Shown: positions 9,250 to 19,923 of the stretch, piece by piece
How positions within the stretch are numbered: the first letter of the stretch is position 1
Layout of the letters: the number at the start of each line of letters is the position of its first letter
Source of the DNA: Macrosoma leucophasiata
Lineage: Eukaryota; Arthropoda; Insecta; Lepidoptera; Hedylidae
Direction: 5' to 3'
Assembly: GCA_036365455.1 (NCBI GenBank)
Contig: JAWQUS010000027.1
Coordinates: forward strand, 10,682,001-10,746,000
DNA length: 64,000 bases
The notes under the pieces: generated by a model
Told to the model about the DNA's origin: nothing
Databases searched by the model: none
Seen by the model: only the letters and a program-made list of their open reading frames with translations
Translations under genes and position numbers: made by a program

Positions 9250-11700
9250 TTTATTTTTTATAATTTATTTATTTTCAACGTCAATTTAATTAAAAGTACA
9301 CACCACAGATTATAATTTAATTCTCAAACCATTGTTAATAGTAATTTAGTAGTTCAATGTTTCTTAACGTTAATTGTAGGTAAAATATTTGTTCGTGGCC
9401 GCGCTTAGACAGTCAAAACCTACACGGGTGACTAACGGCGCCACTCTATAAAGCCGTTAATAGGAAACGAATATACGAGTACAAGTGTATTGAACTCCAC
9501 TATTGGAAATATTTTGACTTATATTGCGTAATGTTTACATTCTTGGAAATATTTCGTCTGGATTTCTGGTGAAGAATTTAGCACAATTATCTTTATAAAG
9601 TAATTGAACAGGGAATGATATCTACAGGGATGATAAGTGATTATGGCAGGCTTTTGATAGATGGTTTTCTTCAGGATGACGATGTTTTAAAGATTAACGA
9701 TATGTTTATTTGGCTAAGTAATACCTGAAGGTACATACCTACTGCCGCAACTGGACAAAAGCCTCCACGAAAAATACATAAAAGAAGAGAACTGGTCAAA
9801 GATTTCGGCTTGAGACACTGCATAAAATTTGTCGAGATGATATGTTTCAGCTTCTCGAATGCTGCCGAGTCGAGTTGAATTCAGCGATTAACTTCAATGG
9901 GTGGGACTAGCGTACAATACAAAGTATGCTCCAGGGGTAAAAATGTTCTTTGTTGGAGAAATTCCAATATAATTCGGGCCTAACCGACCCTTATCGCATA
10001 TGTCATATGTGTTCGGACCCGCAGGGGCCTCTCTTAGGCAGTTGTGTATTTTTTTTTAGGATGGGAGCCTTTTGCGCTCGCTATTTGCCAGGTAAAGTAA
10101 ACTAGTAACGTCTCGAAATGAGCCGCTTACATAAGTCTATTAAAAAGTGCTCGAGCCTTGAAGCCTAGCAGTAGTGGTCTGCGAAAAAAAACAAGCAGAA
10201 TAAATAAATAATTGTGCATAATATTTCCTCATGGTGTGATCTAAATATGATGGTAAAGCAACTAACCTTGAGCTACGAAAATTGAGACGTTAAGCTTTCG
10301 ATAGTAGGTTTACAAAAACTTAAGATACCAAGGCGACGAGCGTGGGTGAACATAAGTAAATTTAATGAACCACATTGTCTTATTACTTTAAAAGGCCGTA
10401 CGGGTTTTTTCTTTTGTAAACTGGACACATGCAAATAGTGCAGTGGGCGGACGGTTTCCGCTATTTAGTTCGCGTTTGTTAACTTAATATTTTACATGTA
10501 TTGTATTTTTGTATCTCTGCTCACCACGTCTTACTTAAGTTCTTAATTACGGCCATTAATTATTCTGCTTAAATAAGTAGCTTACGAATCTTAATCGCGA
10601 CGATATTTTAACGTTTCTTGTACTGTCGCCGAGTTATAATAACAAAATTATTTGTTATGCTACACACGTCGATTTGTCGATGGCATTGAAATATATTGAC
10701 ATTGAAACTAACACATTTTGGTAAATTTTGCGGTATTCTGTTTATTTAAACTCGTGCTTGCTCGCACATAAACACATAACTTTAGAGTTTTTGATTTAAT
10801 GAAGTATTTTGTCACTTAAAAAAAGGCTTTATAAAGACATGAATATTTTAAACTGCGTAACATATTTTTTACTTCAAATATAAAACATTAAGCCTTTTTT
10901 TTTGTAAGATTATGTTTATTGTGATCTCACAGGAAAACGAAGCTACGTGTTCTTGAAACAATTGACGTCAACCAGGTATTGTTTGTTCATCATACCTTAC
11001 TAGACCTCAGAAGATGCACATGACGCATTCAACATTAAATTCTATCCGTTTATAGTCATTTATTATTTCTTTGTTATTACGACTTACGTACTCGAACATT
11101 TGTTTGATATGAGTAAATGATTTAATTTCCGAATCAGGATAGAAGTGTTTATCTGGTCACCTATCAACACGTATATTATTTCTGCCTGCCAAAGTTTGTA
11201 CGTTTGTTCTATAAACGCAACAAAGAGATATATTCTCTTAACAGTGTGAGACACAATTTTGCCGAACAAGGGCATGAACCTTGGTGCCCACTCGACGACT
11301 GTATTGGTAGTTTTAATATGGGTAATTGCGATCTTATTGAGAGTCCGTCTCCACCCACGTTGTTTGATAGTCGGCCAACTAATTGTGGATACGGTTTTTG
11401 TTTGCCTTTGTATGCCTACTTACTTTGACGTGAATTACATTTGATTATTGGTATGTTTTGATGTAACTTTTTATTTGGTAAATGGTCTGCTTAATTGGTT
11501 TAATGTAAATAATATTCAATGATTAATAAATATACCTATTTCCGATGTTTGTTTTGATGGGCCGGTATTATGGTCTTGTTGATAAAGATGTTTTTTGTTA
11601 CGGTATTAAGTTAATTATGATACCTTGTTTTTGTGAATCATTGTGAGAAATATTAATTAGTTTACCTACTTATTTGCGATTTAATTTTGAACACTTTTAT
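9250..11700. other. Mostly unique A+T-rich DNA
   Basis: A short RB-like piece lies at 9740-9775 (TGCCGCAACTGGACAAAAGCC). A G+C-richer patch at 9975-10045 (CCTAACCGACCC, GGACCCGCAGGGGCC) is unclassified. The rest shows no gene. Confidence 0.45.
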
Positions 11701-11705
11701 TATTG

Positions 11706-11905
11706 ACTAGCTTTTCCCGCGACTACGTCCGCGTGAGAATTTATGATTGTTCAGTATCTACGCGGACGAAGTCGTGGGCAAAGCCAGTATAAAAGTAACC
11801 TAAGTTACTCCTTATTACATCAGCTATCTGCCAGTGAAAATCCCGTCGAAATCGGTCTAGTCGTTCCCAAGATTAGCCGTATACATACATATGCATTTAG
11901 TAAAA
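11706..11905 (+). repeat. RD repeat copy
   Basis: CTAGCTTTTCCCGCGACTAC, GTCCGCGTGAGAATTT, then ACTCCTTATTACATCAGCTA, CAGTGAAAATCCCGTC and AAATCGGTCTAGTCGTT. The same order occurs inverted at 25362. I take it as the 3' untranslated region of a LINE or a derived SINE. Confidence 0.65.
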
Positions 11906-11980
11906 AGCGGTTATTTTAATATTACAAACAGACATTCTAATTTTTATTTATTTGTATAGATTTCAGGCAATCGACAAGCT

Positions 11981-12115
11981 AGTGGTAATGCAGCACATAT
12001 GGCTGGAAGAACCGACGGCCTTCGGGGCAGAAGATATGTTTAGTGGCGATCACATACTGGAAGATGAAGGGTCCTCACGAAGTGGACCTGGTGAAGGTCG
12101 CGGGCAATTGACTGA
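11981..12115 (+). pseudogene. LINE ORF2 C-terminal remnant
   Basis: The frame starting GCAGCACATATGGCTGGAAG gives AHMAGRTDGLRGRR, a stop, WRSHTGR, then KWTW and a stop. This is the same protein end as at 7247, with three or more stops. Confidence 0.6.
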
Positions 12116-12119
12116 CTGA

Positions 12120-12630
12120 CTTCAAATATTTTCCGTGGCAATACCTCTAGGTAGTCCACTGAAATACCTTAAACTTTCATCACAGAGACTTCAATGTCAT
12201 TTATCTACTCCCGGATTTGAAGATTGGAGCTGAAATCCCATAAGGATACTATCTACGAGACTATGCATACTAAAATGTTATTTTCCTCATTTTGCCCATG
12301 AATGAGCAGGGTATGCTAGTAGGTATTGTAGTGAGAGAAATCTCAAAATATAAGCCTGTAATTATCTTTTCACAAATAAGGATGTAAGATATCATCTCTT
12401 GTTAGATAATTTTGCTCACCTTAAATTCAAACCGGCGCACAACATAATGTCAATCAATTGGATTACATTTAACTCTACCATATAAAGAGCGAACGGCGGC
12501 GAAGTAGTGTCGACATAATAAAACCCACTCATACAATGTTGTCTAAAATATCTTAGTTATCGATTAAACTAGGTAAGCTGACGTCATTTGGTAACAAGGG
12601 GTCAACTTACATGGACATGTCTGTACATCT
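12120..12630. other. Unclassified DNA
   Basis: No recognised repeat or gene. A G+C-richer string GAGCGAACGGCGGCGAAG occurs near 12488. Confidence 0.45.
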
Positions 12631-12633
12631 TTT

Positions 12634-12918
12634 TTACTGGTGGTAGAGTTCCAGCGACGGAGCTCGCGGGCGTAGGCACCACTGCATTACCTAATTTACT
12701 TGCCGCTAAATGGTAGTGTTCAGCACTATCGTGTTCCGGTCAGGGGGTAATGTACGGCCCTGTAATTTCCGGCACAGAGGCATAACACCTTAGGCTTCAG
12801 GAGTGGTAACGCATCTGCATTTTGACCTTGGTCTTCATGTGTGTGTCTATAGGCTGCAGTCATCACTTAACATCAATGTGAACTGCATGCTTGTTTGCCA
12901 CTTCCATCACAAAAAAAA
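12634..12918 (+). repeat. RA copy, full length (reference copy)
   Basis: Complete from TTTACTGGTGGTAGAGTTCC to CCACTTCCATCACAAAAAAA. In order it carries a short hairpin (CGACGGAGCTCGCG region), GCACCACTGCATTACCTAAT, GTTCAGCACTATCGTGTTCC, GGCATAACACCTTAGG, GCATCTGCATTTTGACC, and GGCTGCAGTCATCACTTAAC. A fixed 5' end, A-rich 3' end and 5'-truncated relatives point to retroposition. No protein is encoded. GTTCCGGTC could be a weak B box, but a tRNA origin is not shown. Confidence 0.85.
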
Positions 12919-13168
12919 TAGATCTGCTTTAAATATTTTAACCTCAGACTACATCGTTGTCGTAGTATTGTTCATTCTTGACGATAGTATTTGTGACAAG
13001 ACTGGTGTTAATGTAAAGCTTGGGTTACGAGTTATACCTATTTGTTAGAAGAGATAGGTAGAGGTATAGAAATCAGTTGCGAATATATTTTTAAAATATA
13101 TTGTTTATGTTAACTGATTTATGTTTTTTGGCTACGTGTTCCATGGAATTCCATCTAATAACTTAATA

Positions 13169-13262
13169 TCACAATAGTGCTGTGCTGACTACCATTTGGT
13201 GGCAGACTGATTAGTTAATGAGGTGATGCTTACGCCCTCAGAAGAACTCTAACTACCAGCAA
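13169..13262 (-). repeat. RA 5'-end piece, left of a LINE insertion
   Basis: Antisense RA 5' portion (ATAGTGCTGTGCTGACTACC to CTCTAACTACCAGCAATT). The same piece plus its downstream flank recurs without interruption at 15845-15985, which shows that the DNA at 13263-13943 was inserted later. Confidence 0.8.
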
Positions 13263-13943
13263 TTTCTTTTTCGATTGAAGTGCAATTTGGGATTCACATT
13301 GAGTGTAAGACCAAGTTGGCATCCAAAAAGCTAGGGGTGCTCAACAAAGCGAGGCAGTATTTCACTTCGGGGCAGCTTCTACAGCTCTATAAGGCTCAAG
13401 TGCGGCCCCATCTGGAATACTGCTCTCATTTGTGTGCAGGTGCCCCAAAATATCAAATTGCTCCACTTGACTCCCTACGAAGACGCGCCGTTCGTATAGT
13501 TAACGATCCAGGACTTACTGACAGGCTCGAACATCTGAGCCTGCGCAGAGACATCGGGAGTCTGTGCGTGTTATACCGTCTCTATAATGGTAAGTGCTCT
13601 GCTGAACTGTTCGAAATGGTGCCACCGTCTCCTTTCCTACACCGTACTACCTGCCGAAGAGAGAAGTTCCACCCTCACCGACCAGACACCTGGTAGTGCT
13701 CAACGGTGCGGTTTTCGCGTTCATTCCTGCCCAGAACGTGTATATTGTGGAACACACTTCCCTCTGAGGTGTTCCCTCGGTGCTACAATATGGGGTTCTT
13801 CAAAAATGGCGTTAAAAGAGTCCTTCAGGGCTGGCAGCGCGTTGGCAACTCCCCTGGTGTTGCAAATGTTCATATGCGGAGGTGACCACTTTCCATCTGG
13901 TGGCCAGTCTGCTTATCTGTCAACCTTCAGGCATAAAAAAAAT
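13263..13943 (+). mobile_element. 5'-truncated non-LTR retrotransposon
   Basis: The insertion is bounded by CCAGCAATT on the left and by an A-tail (13934-13942) followed by TACTGCATAAGAATTTT. The paralogous empty site reads CCAGCAATTTTACTGGATAAG (15899-15919). It holds the C-terminal part of a reverse-transcriptase protein and a short 3' untranslated region. Confidence 0.8.
13280..13885 (+). pseudogene. Reverse transcriptase C-terminal region, one in-frame stop
   Basis: One frame runs from 13280 to the natural TGA at 13883, broken only by a TAG at 13694-13696. It gives KLGVLNKARQYFTSGQLLQL, a PHLEYCSHLCAGAP block, RRRAVRIVNDP, a LYRLYNGKCSAELFEMVPPS block, and after the stop FLPRTCILWNTLPSEVFP. 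These are the thumb and C-terminal motifs common in insect non-LTR retrotransposons annotated as endonuclease/reverse transcriptase. The catalytic palm (YADD) is absent because the copy is 5' truncated. Confidence 0.8.
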
Positions 13944-13944
13944 A

Positions 13945-14670
13945 CTGCATAAGAATTTTACCATGTGATAGAAACTATAATTTATTTTCGTAAGTTGTGC
14001 CTTAGCCTTGGTAAGTGCCGAATTAAATACCACTAGTTGCAAATTCAAATAAATGTTTTATACATCATATCAATCAGCCAAGCAAGTCTAAGCCATATAA
14101 CTACGTTAATCTATGTTCCTATAATACCAATTTACGACCAACAAACACCGAGAATTACATCGTTAATTTGTCTTCAAGCATTTACGTTTCAATTTGTTGT
14201 GAATTATTGCACAGCACCGTTTGATTATTGAATTAATAGTTGCATTGTACTTCATTGTAGTTACTAGTTTTAGTTTGAATATTTACTGGTATAAAAACTC
14301 GAAAGCGTAGGTGCTACAGCTATTAATTTGATCCGTCTCAAACTTGAAGTCTAATAAAAATAACTACGTTAAGAAAACCGACTTCAAATCTAAAAAGTAA
14401 AAAATAGTACAGATTTTATATTAATTATATACTACCTATTATTTATATGTGCTATTTACTAATAGATTCGAAGTCGGTGCCGAGCCTTAAACAAATAATT
14501 ATATTTTAATCACTTAAAGATGAATACGAGTAACGTTGTTATTTTTATTTAATGCTTTTTAGTTTATTGCTGCATTGTCAATAAGATTAATGTTCACACT
14601 TGTTAAATTTGTAAAATCTGGCTCTTTTAACTTCGTGACAATAAGATAGGTTTTGCACCGACATCGTCGC
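13945..14670. other. Flank shared with 15912, then unique DNA and a MITE-like piece
   Basis: 13945-14010 (ATAAGAATTTTACCATG, TTAGCCTTGGTAA) matches 15912-15990. At 14372-14486 AACCGACTTCAAATCT and AGATTCGAAGTCGGT form inverted ends of an A+T-rich segment, probably a small element of the AACCGACTTC type. Confidence 0.5.
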
Positions 14671-14671
14671 T

Positions 14672-14782
14672 CTCTTCAAAACCCAAAGGTTGACTGGGAT
14701 ATAATGCCTAGTGGCATTAAGTCCGCCTTTATGTACACCATCTTCGTGCATAAAAAGAGTAAATAAATAAATAAATAAAATA
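14672..14782 (+). repeat. LINE 3' end with (TAAA)n tail
   Basis: CCAAAGGTTGACTGGGATAT, TGGCATTAAGTCCGCCTTTA and TGTACACCATCTTCGTGCAT precede AAATAAATAAATAAAT. This resembles the 3' untranslated end I associate with lepidopteran LINEs. No coding part remains. Confidence 0.6.
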
Positions 14783-14784
14783 GG

Positions 14785-15410
14785 TACATAATTTAAACTG
14801 TTTACATGTGTCGATACAAAATTATTACACGACTATACGAAATCAATGAAAAAAAAAATGATTTTTGGGGAAAGTAATCATGGACTGTTAACTCTATGCA
14901 TTTATCCACGAAGGAGTAATTAAGCTGTGTTGTGTCGTCGATGACTAAATATGTCATTGCCACTTGTTGTCATGCGCATTAGGACTATCTAGGACGTCAG
15001 TGAATTCAACGCATTGTTATGACACGCTGTCTAATCTTATTCCTTAAGTTTGAGGTGAAAGTAAGTAAAAAATGCTCATAAAATAAAAACTAAGGGGCCT
15101 ACCTGAATAAAATTTTTATGGGACCAATTCGAAACTATTCCGCATCAAACACAACAAGAATTACGTAAATCGGTCAAGAAACCTCGGCGAAATTGGCGTA
15201 CATACATAAAAAAAAAGATACCGGCCGAATTGAGAACCTTCTCGTTTTTTTGAACTCGGTTAAAAAAATCTAGCAACCGACTAATATGCAGCTAATTAAA
15301 CAAAAGACGGAGACTCATAATAGGTAGCTATTTGGAGAAATGTTAATTTATCGATGAGTGTATCTACTCTTTCTAATTAAAAGAAAAAGAGGTTTGGAGC
15401 CGCCGAGGTA
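14785..15410. other. Unclassified A+T-rich DNA
   Basis: A degraded AACCGACTTC-type piece may lie at 15195-15270 (GAATTGAGAACCTTCTCG, GAACTCGGTTAAAAAA). Nothing else is recognised. Confidence 0.4.
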
Positions 15411-15414
15411 TGTG

Positions 15415-15545
15415 TGTATGTATCTTCACGTCAGATCTCTAACGGGGTAGGTAGAGAGTGTAGAGCGCCAGATATTCCGGTCCTAACATACCTCTCGTGC
15501 CTCATTTACCTTTATCATTCTCTTCATACATGCACGCCGATTCCT
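15415..15545 (-). pseudogene. LINE ORF2 last residues and tail
   Basis: Antisense of the fragment described at 47330: CTTCATACATGCACGCCGAT at the protein side, GTAGAGCGCCAGATATTCC, and TGTATGTATCTTCACG as the tandem tail. It is a very short 5'-truncated LINE copy. Confidence 0.65.
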
Positions 15546-15620
15546 AAGGTTTCCTAGTTTGAGGTATTGCCTCCATATTTGCTTCCATATCTGCTCGTTT
15601 CATATTGACTTTGTTTAACT

Positions 15621-15697
15621 GCCTCAGTAGGGTTGTCTAGTGGTAGCAGGCCACTACTACAACGCTAGGGTCCTGGGTTCGATTCCCCGGTCGGGAG
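15621..15697 (+). pseudogene. tRNA-like head of SX SINE
   Basis: It has an A-box-like TCTAGTGGTAGCAGG and a B-box-like GGGTTCGATTCCCC at tRNA spacing. It does not close a proper acceptor stem, and six or more head copies occur in the window, so I call it a pol III promoter of a SINE. Confidence 0.7.
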
Positions 15698-15844
15698 CTT
15701 CCAAGGATAAAGGTGTAACATCCTTTATCTCTGGTTCTATTGGGATTTTTCCATTTTCGTGAAGTTTTTAAGTAATTTGAAGAGTAGTTACTAACATACT
15801 CATAACTAAACTTCGGAAAACTTCACGAAAATGGAAAAATGACA

Positions 15845-15908
15845 GACTGTTTAGGTAATGCGTTGATGCCTACGCCCTCAAGGTCCTAGAACTCTAACTA
15901 CCAGCAAT
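15845..15908 (-). repeat. RA 5'-end piece at the empty site
   Basis: Antisense RA end (GACTGTTTAGGTAATGCGTT to CTCTAACTACCAGCAATTTT) continuing without a break into ACTGGATAAGAATTTTGCC. It is the unoccupied version of 13169-13990. Confidence 0.8.
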
Positions 15909-16274
15909 TTTACTGGATAAGAATTTTGCCATGTATAATTTATTTTCGAACACGGGGATCAAATTTGTGCGCCTTAGCCTTGGTAACATTACTTTGCCAA
16001 CCGTCCGGTTTTCGACCGGACTGTAATGAAGTAATGAAGTTTTCCAGTAATTCGAAGTTTAGTTATGTAAATGTAAATGTGACCAGCCTGTTGGCATATT
16101 CGGGCATATGCCAACAGGCTGGTCACATTTACATGGGCCAAAACGTAGCCGACGAATCGTGGGTGTTTTTTGACATGTATGCTTCGAATGTATGCATTTA
16201 CCTCTGCCAATCCTTTTGGGGATTATAGGCATGAAGTTACGTTTCAAATCACACTAATCATACTATACTTACTA

Positions 16275-16430
16275 TACTTATATTATAAATGCGAAAGTTT
16301 GTATGTTTGTTTGTTACTCCTTCTCGCAAAAACTGCTCAACCGATTTTCATGAAATTTAGCACACATGGAGGGTAACTGGATTAACACATAGGATAGTTT
16401 TTATCCCGAAAAAATGTTCCTGTGGGATGC
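16275..16430 (-). repeat. LINE/SINE 3'-end repeat (RD-like)
   Basis: TATATTATAAATGCGAAAGT and AACTGCTCAACCGATTTTCA are the antisense of a common 3' module; a sense relative ends the 48233 copy (TTTCGCATTTATAATATTAG). Confidence 0.55.
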
Positions 16431-16468
16431 CATGCGATGATTTGATGAGTTGACCTGGCATAAATATC

Positions 16469-16546
16469 TTACTGGTGGTAGAGCTTCAGTGACGGAATTC
16501 GCGAGCGTAGGCACCACCGCATTACCTAATAGACCTACTTGCCGCT
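16469..16546 (+). repeat. RA copy, 5' part (interrupted)
   Basis: Intact RA 5' end from TTACTGGTGGTAGAGCTTC to CTACTTGCCGCTA, where it is cut by a T-run, the antisense A-tail of a LINE. The RA sequence resumes at 17421. Confidence 0.85.
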
Positions 16547-17420
16547 ATTTTTTTTTTTTAATTAATTTCTTTATTTCAAATTACAAATGAAAATTCATAC
16601 AATAATTTTAGTAAAAAAAAAAGAGTATTTAAATTTATTATACACAGAAAATATTATTATAAATTGCCAATACATATAATTACATCAATTCAATTAATTA
16701 TAAGAAACAATAGCATTATGTACTCAAATATTATGTGATATCAATATATTAATCCATTTATTTTGGATGGGGCAGTCAAATCTTGCAGCAATCATCCTCA
16801 GGATGCCGTTGCTGCTGCCTCTCACCCGATGAAAGAGTGAGGCGACTTTCTTGCGCATGATCGCATGATAGCCGTCAACGCGCGCTTCAACCAACATACC
16901 GGATGCGCTACTCTCGTGGCACTCGCAACAACATCCTGAAGATATTGTTGTATTGCACACGCAAGACATTGACGGCTATTCGGGTACAGCTTACCCATAG
17001 TGCGCTTGAGTAAAAAGACTGGCAGTATGCCTTAAAAAGTGTGACCTTCACTTCTCTCGAGCAGCGTGCAAATCTACGAACAAGCATGTTTCCCCGAACG
17101 GCCAACGCCCTGCGCTCACGTTCCAAATCGGCATCATCTTTCAGGTCTGAACATACTATGAAACTGGCTACCACTCTCAGGATCTGACCATTTAACTTAA
17201 TAGGAGGCACATGAACACAAGTAATCGCGTGTTGTGGCTTAAATATAACAACTTCGCTTTTCGTTGTATTATACGTAAGTCCATGCTCCTCCGCATAAGC
17301 CTCGCATATTGATATTAGTTTACGAACCCCACCCACTGACGGGCCCAGCAAAACCATGTCGTCAGCGTAATTGATGTTATTGACGCACACTTTGTCTATG
17401 AAACAACCAACATGCGTACT
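16547..17420 (-). mobile_element. 5'-truncated non-LTR retrotransposon inside RA
   Basis: The minus-strand element ends in poly(A) (T-run at 16547-16559 on the plus strand) and begins at about 17420 within the reverse-transcriptase palm. Its flanks (TTGCCGCTA and TGCTGAGTGATAGTG) both match RA around TTGCCGCTAAATGGTAGTG, so a target duplication of about 10 bases with later changes is likely. Confidence 0.8.
16760..17417 (-). pseudogene. Reverse transcriptase palm to C-terminus, frameshifted
   Basis: The main frame (17390-16908, open further upstream to about 17417) contains the catalytic NNINYADDMVLLGPS motif, a AEEHGLTYNTTKSEVVIFKP block, DLERERRALAVRGNMLVRRF, and QSFYSSALWVSCT. It stops after RMLLRVPRE. 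The protein continues in another frame as SASGMLVEARVDGYHAIMRK and VASLFHRVRGSSNGILRMIA, so a frameshift lies near 16905-16915. The fingers and endonuclease are missing. Confidence 0.85.
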
Positions 17421-17638
17421 GCTGAGTGATAGTGTTCAGCACTATCGTGTTCCGGTCAATTGGTAATATACGGCTCTGTAATTTCTAGCACAGAGGCATA
17501 ACACCTTAGGCCTCAGGAGTGGTAACGCATCTGCATTTTGACCTTGGTCTTTGTGTGGGTGTTTATAGGCTGCAGTCATCACTTAATACCAATGTGAACT
17601 GCATGCTTGTTTGCCAATTCCATTACATAAAAAAAAAA
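17421..17638 (+). repeat. RA copy, 3' part (interrupted)
   Basis: It resumes at GATAGTGTTCAGCACTATCG and runs to CCATTACATAAAAAAAAAAG. Together with 16469-16546 it makes a full-length RA. Confidence 0.85.
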
Positions 17639-17639
17639 G

Positions 17640-18700
17640 TTTCCACAGGTTACGCGATAGGCGACCTACAGCTAGTATTGAATAAAAGGTTTACTTATTC
17701 AATATTAGCTGTAGCTATAGCGAATTCTCATCGGTTGGAAATAGAAATAACGTGCAAAAACTAAAATTGCGGAGGCTTTTTCATTTTAAATTTATGTCCT
17801 CTGAAAACTATTCAGAATAAAAACCGAAATGGTCTTGTATAACGTTTCATAGCCTTGTCAAAAATAGACAGTTAGTCAAAATGAAATCGATATCTATGTT
17901 CAAGGAATTTCTTACGTTAATCACAATTCAAAGCGATTATAATAGCTAAAACTTTTAAAAATATTAGTAGGTATGTTGAACGTAAAACTTGTTAAATAAT
18001 ATTTAAAATGTAGGTACATGTTTGTTTCATGTTTATGCTGTGACAGAGAATATGTAATAATATTACGTATAGAATGGACACTTCACGTCCCGCCCGATCT
18101 CCCCTCCTCACCCAACCACCTACCCTCTTATGGGCTACGGTTGGTATTTTCTACATGCTAACCACACAGGTGCACGTGTAAATACACGTCACTAATTGGT
18201 GTCTGTGTAATAGAGACCAAATTAAGCGTTTGTATTATAATTTTGGCGGAGTGGCCGCGGTGTGGCTGTTGTTGTTTCTTTTGATAGCACTAGTAGAGCA
18301 TCCATTATTATGACATTTTAAACAGATAATTGCCTGATAAGTGCTTAATAAGCTACTTTTTGTGTCAAATATTCCACGTGCAGGAAATTAGCGGCAGAAG
18401 GTTCAATAACATTAACCCAACTAAAACTTGCTTCAGTACCGTTTTTTAATATAAGTAGGCTTGAATTAATATAAACATCTGATTTATGACTAGTATCGTT
18501 GTACCTGATTTCTTAGGCGCAGCTGAACACAGGCTTAGGAAGAAAAAAATCTTCATGAAAGGAACGGGTTGGCAGAGGAAAATCCATGCGTCTCTAAATG
18601 GAGGAGAATTCTTGGGTACATTGAAGAGAAAGGGTGCAGTCACTAGCGGAAGCATTCAATTCGACTGCCAAACCATTCCAACAGGGGGGTAGCAACTATA
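17640..18700. other. Unclassified DNA
   Basis: It holds a small hairpin at 17667-17714 (see findings). The stretch 18480-18690 has open frames on both strands without family resemblance. No gene. Confidence 0.45.
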
Positions 18701-18702
18701 AC

Positions 18703-18778
18703 TATGCGACCGCAGCATCCCGCGATAAAACTGCCACTACTGCTATCGCCAATCCGCCTGCGAAGCGTGGCGATTATA
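18703..18778 (-). repeat. RB repeat fragment
   Basis: Antisense RB: GCGACCGCAGCATCCCGCG, AAACTGCCACTACTGCTATC and GCGAAGCGTGGCGATTATAG mirror GCAGTGGCGG and GGACGCTGCTGCCC of the sense copies. Confidence 0.65.
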
Positions 18779-18964
18779 GCATAATAATAAAGGCAACCTT
18801 TGAGATGTCCCACTGCTGGGCACGAGTCTCTCCCCTTTTTGGGGGGAGGCCTGGATCTTACTCTACCAGGCTGATCCAATGCGGGTTGGTGGAGATACGG
18901 TTTAGTGGCTAATCCGCTGTCGGATGATTTCAAACCACCCATAAGGCCTCCTACAAGGAATAAT
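18779..18964 (-). repeat. R5 SINE, 3' part
   Basis: Antisense of the R5 tail region: (ATT)n as ATAATAATAAAGG, then GATGTCCCACTGCTGGGCAC, GTCTCTCCCC, GGCCTGGATCTTACTC and CCACCCATAAGGCCTCC. It is truncated before the 5S-like part. Confidence 0.75.
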
Positions 18965-19041
18965 ATTATCTCCTAATGATGGACAATACTGTTAACTTTG
19001 GAAGTCTTTTGTCCAGCAGACTTTCGGCTAAAGGCTAAATT

Positions 19042-19262
19042 CTGCAAAATTGGTTCCTATGTTCGAAATACACTTAGTTTATTTAGGGCACCGATTTCCA
19101 TAAGTGTACCAAATTTAACTCGGTTCAGTGCTTGCGGGGAAAACCGGCTGTGACCGACGCACAGACAGACAGACAGCGCGATTGATATAAGGGATCCGTT
19201 TTTTCCTTTTGAGATACCGAACCCTAGAAACATACCTACTAACCTCCTACTTTTTGAAGGTT
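19042..19262 (+). repeat. RF-like repeat copy
   Basis: GGCACCGATTTCCATAAGTG, ACTCGGTTCAGTGCTTG, ACAGACAGACAGACAGCG and GATCCGTTTTTTCC precede ATACCGAACCCTAGAAA. The tail resembles RF. Confidence 0.55.
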
Positions 19263-19321
19263 GGTTGAAAACAATGTAAATTACAAAAATTGGCAAACAC
19301 ATCACCTCACACCCAATTGAA

Positions 19322-19575
19322 TAATTGAGTTAGCCGTCAAATAGGATGATTCAATAGAAGCTGAGTCAAATGTTTAACCAAACGTTCGTAGACTAAACAT
19401 GAGACCGATTTATCATTGACCGTACTATTTATTAAATCGTCTGCCAGTCGGTATGCACTGCGATCGCTTTGTTATGATCCGATGTGTGCTCACCTTTATA
19501 GGTAACGATTCGATGGTATAAATTAGGAAGATTGATATAAATAAGGAACGTGCTTAAGTGATCTCTCGTTTTTAT
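19322..19575 (+). repeat. Local direct duplication, copy 1
   Basis: Contains GTTTAACCAAACGTTCGTAG, ACTAAACATG, TATTTATTAAATCGTCTGCC and GCGATCGCTTTGTTATGATC. The same words in the same order recur about 605 bases downstream with many changes. Not coding. Confidence 0.65.
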
Positions 19576-19923
19576 TTAGTAAGTTATGTTGTGTTTTTGG
19601 CTATGCAATTGATATGTGCTGTGGTAATTAATCATGTAATATAATCAAGAATTGACAATTTTATCATTACTCTTTCAACACTTAATTGCCTAGACTTTTC
19701 TGAAAATGTTCTGTGTACAAGTATAGCAAAATTTATGGCAAATTCTAATATGAATAATCCCAATTAAATCCATTAACATTCTCTAGAAACGTGGGAAGGA
19801 GGATAGGAGATAGATTTATTAAAACATAATATTTGAACGAATGAGTACAATATATGAGCTTGTAATGAATATTTTGAAAATCGATAGATACTTATCATCT
19901 AATTGAGAGCTGTAATTGAGCTT

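Larger units (their letters stand above)
15621..16240 (+). repeat. SX SINE, split and rearranged
   Basis: The 5' half (15621-15800) has the tRNA-like head (CAGTAGGGTTGTCTAGTGGT; B box GGGTTCGATTCCCC) and the GGGATTTTTCCATTTTCGTG body. The 3' half (16035-16240) has AGTTTAGTTATG, CATGGGCCAAAACGTAGCC and the TTTACCTCTGCC end. Between them lie an inverted copy of SX body (15801-15840), an antisense RA piece (15845-15908) and the paralogous flank of 13945. Fold-back duplications at 15745/15840 and 16071/16134 are described separately. Confidence 0.75.
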
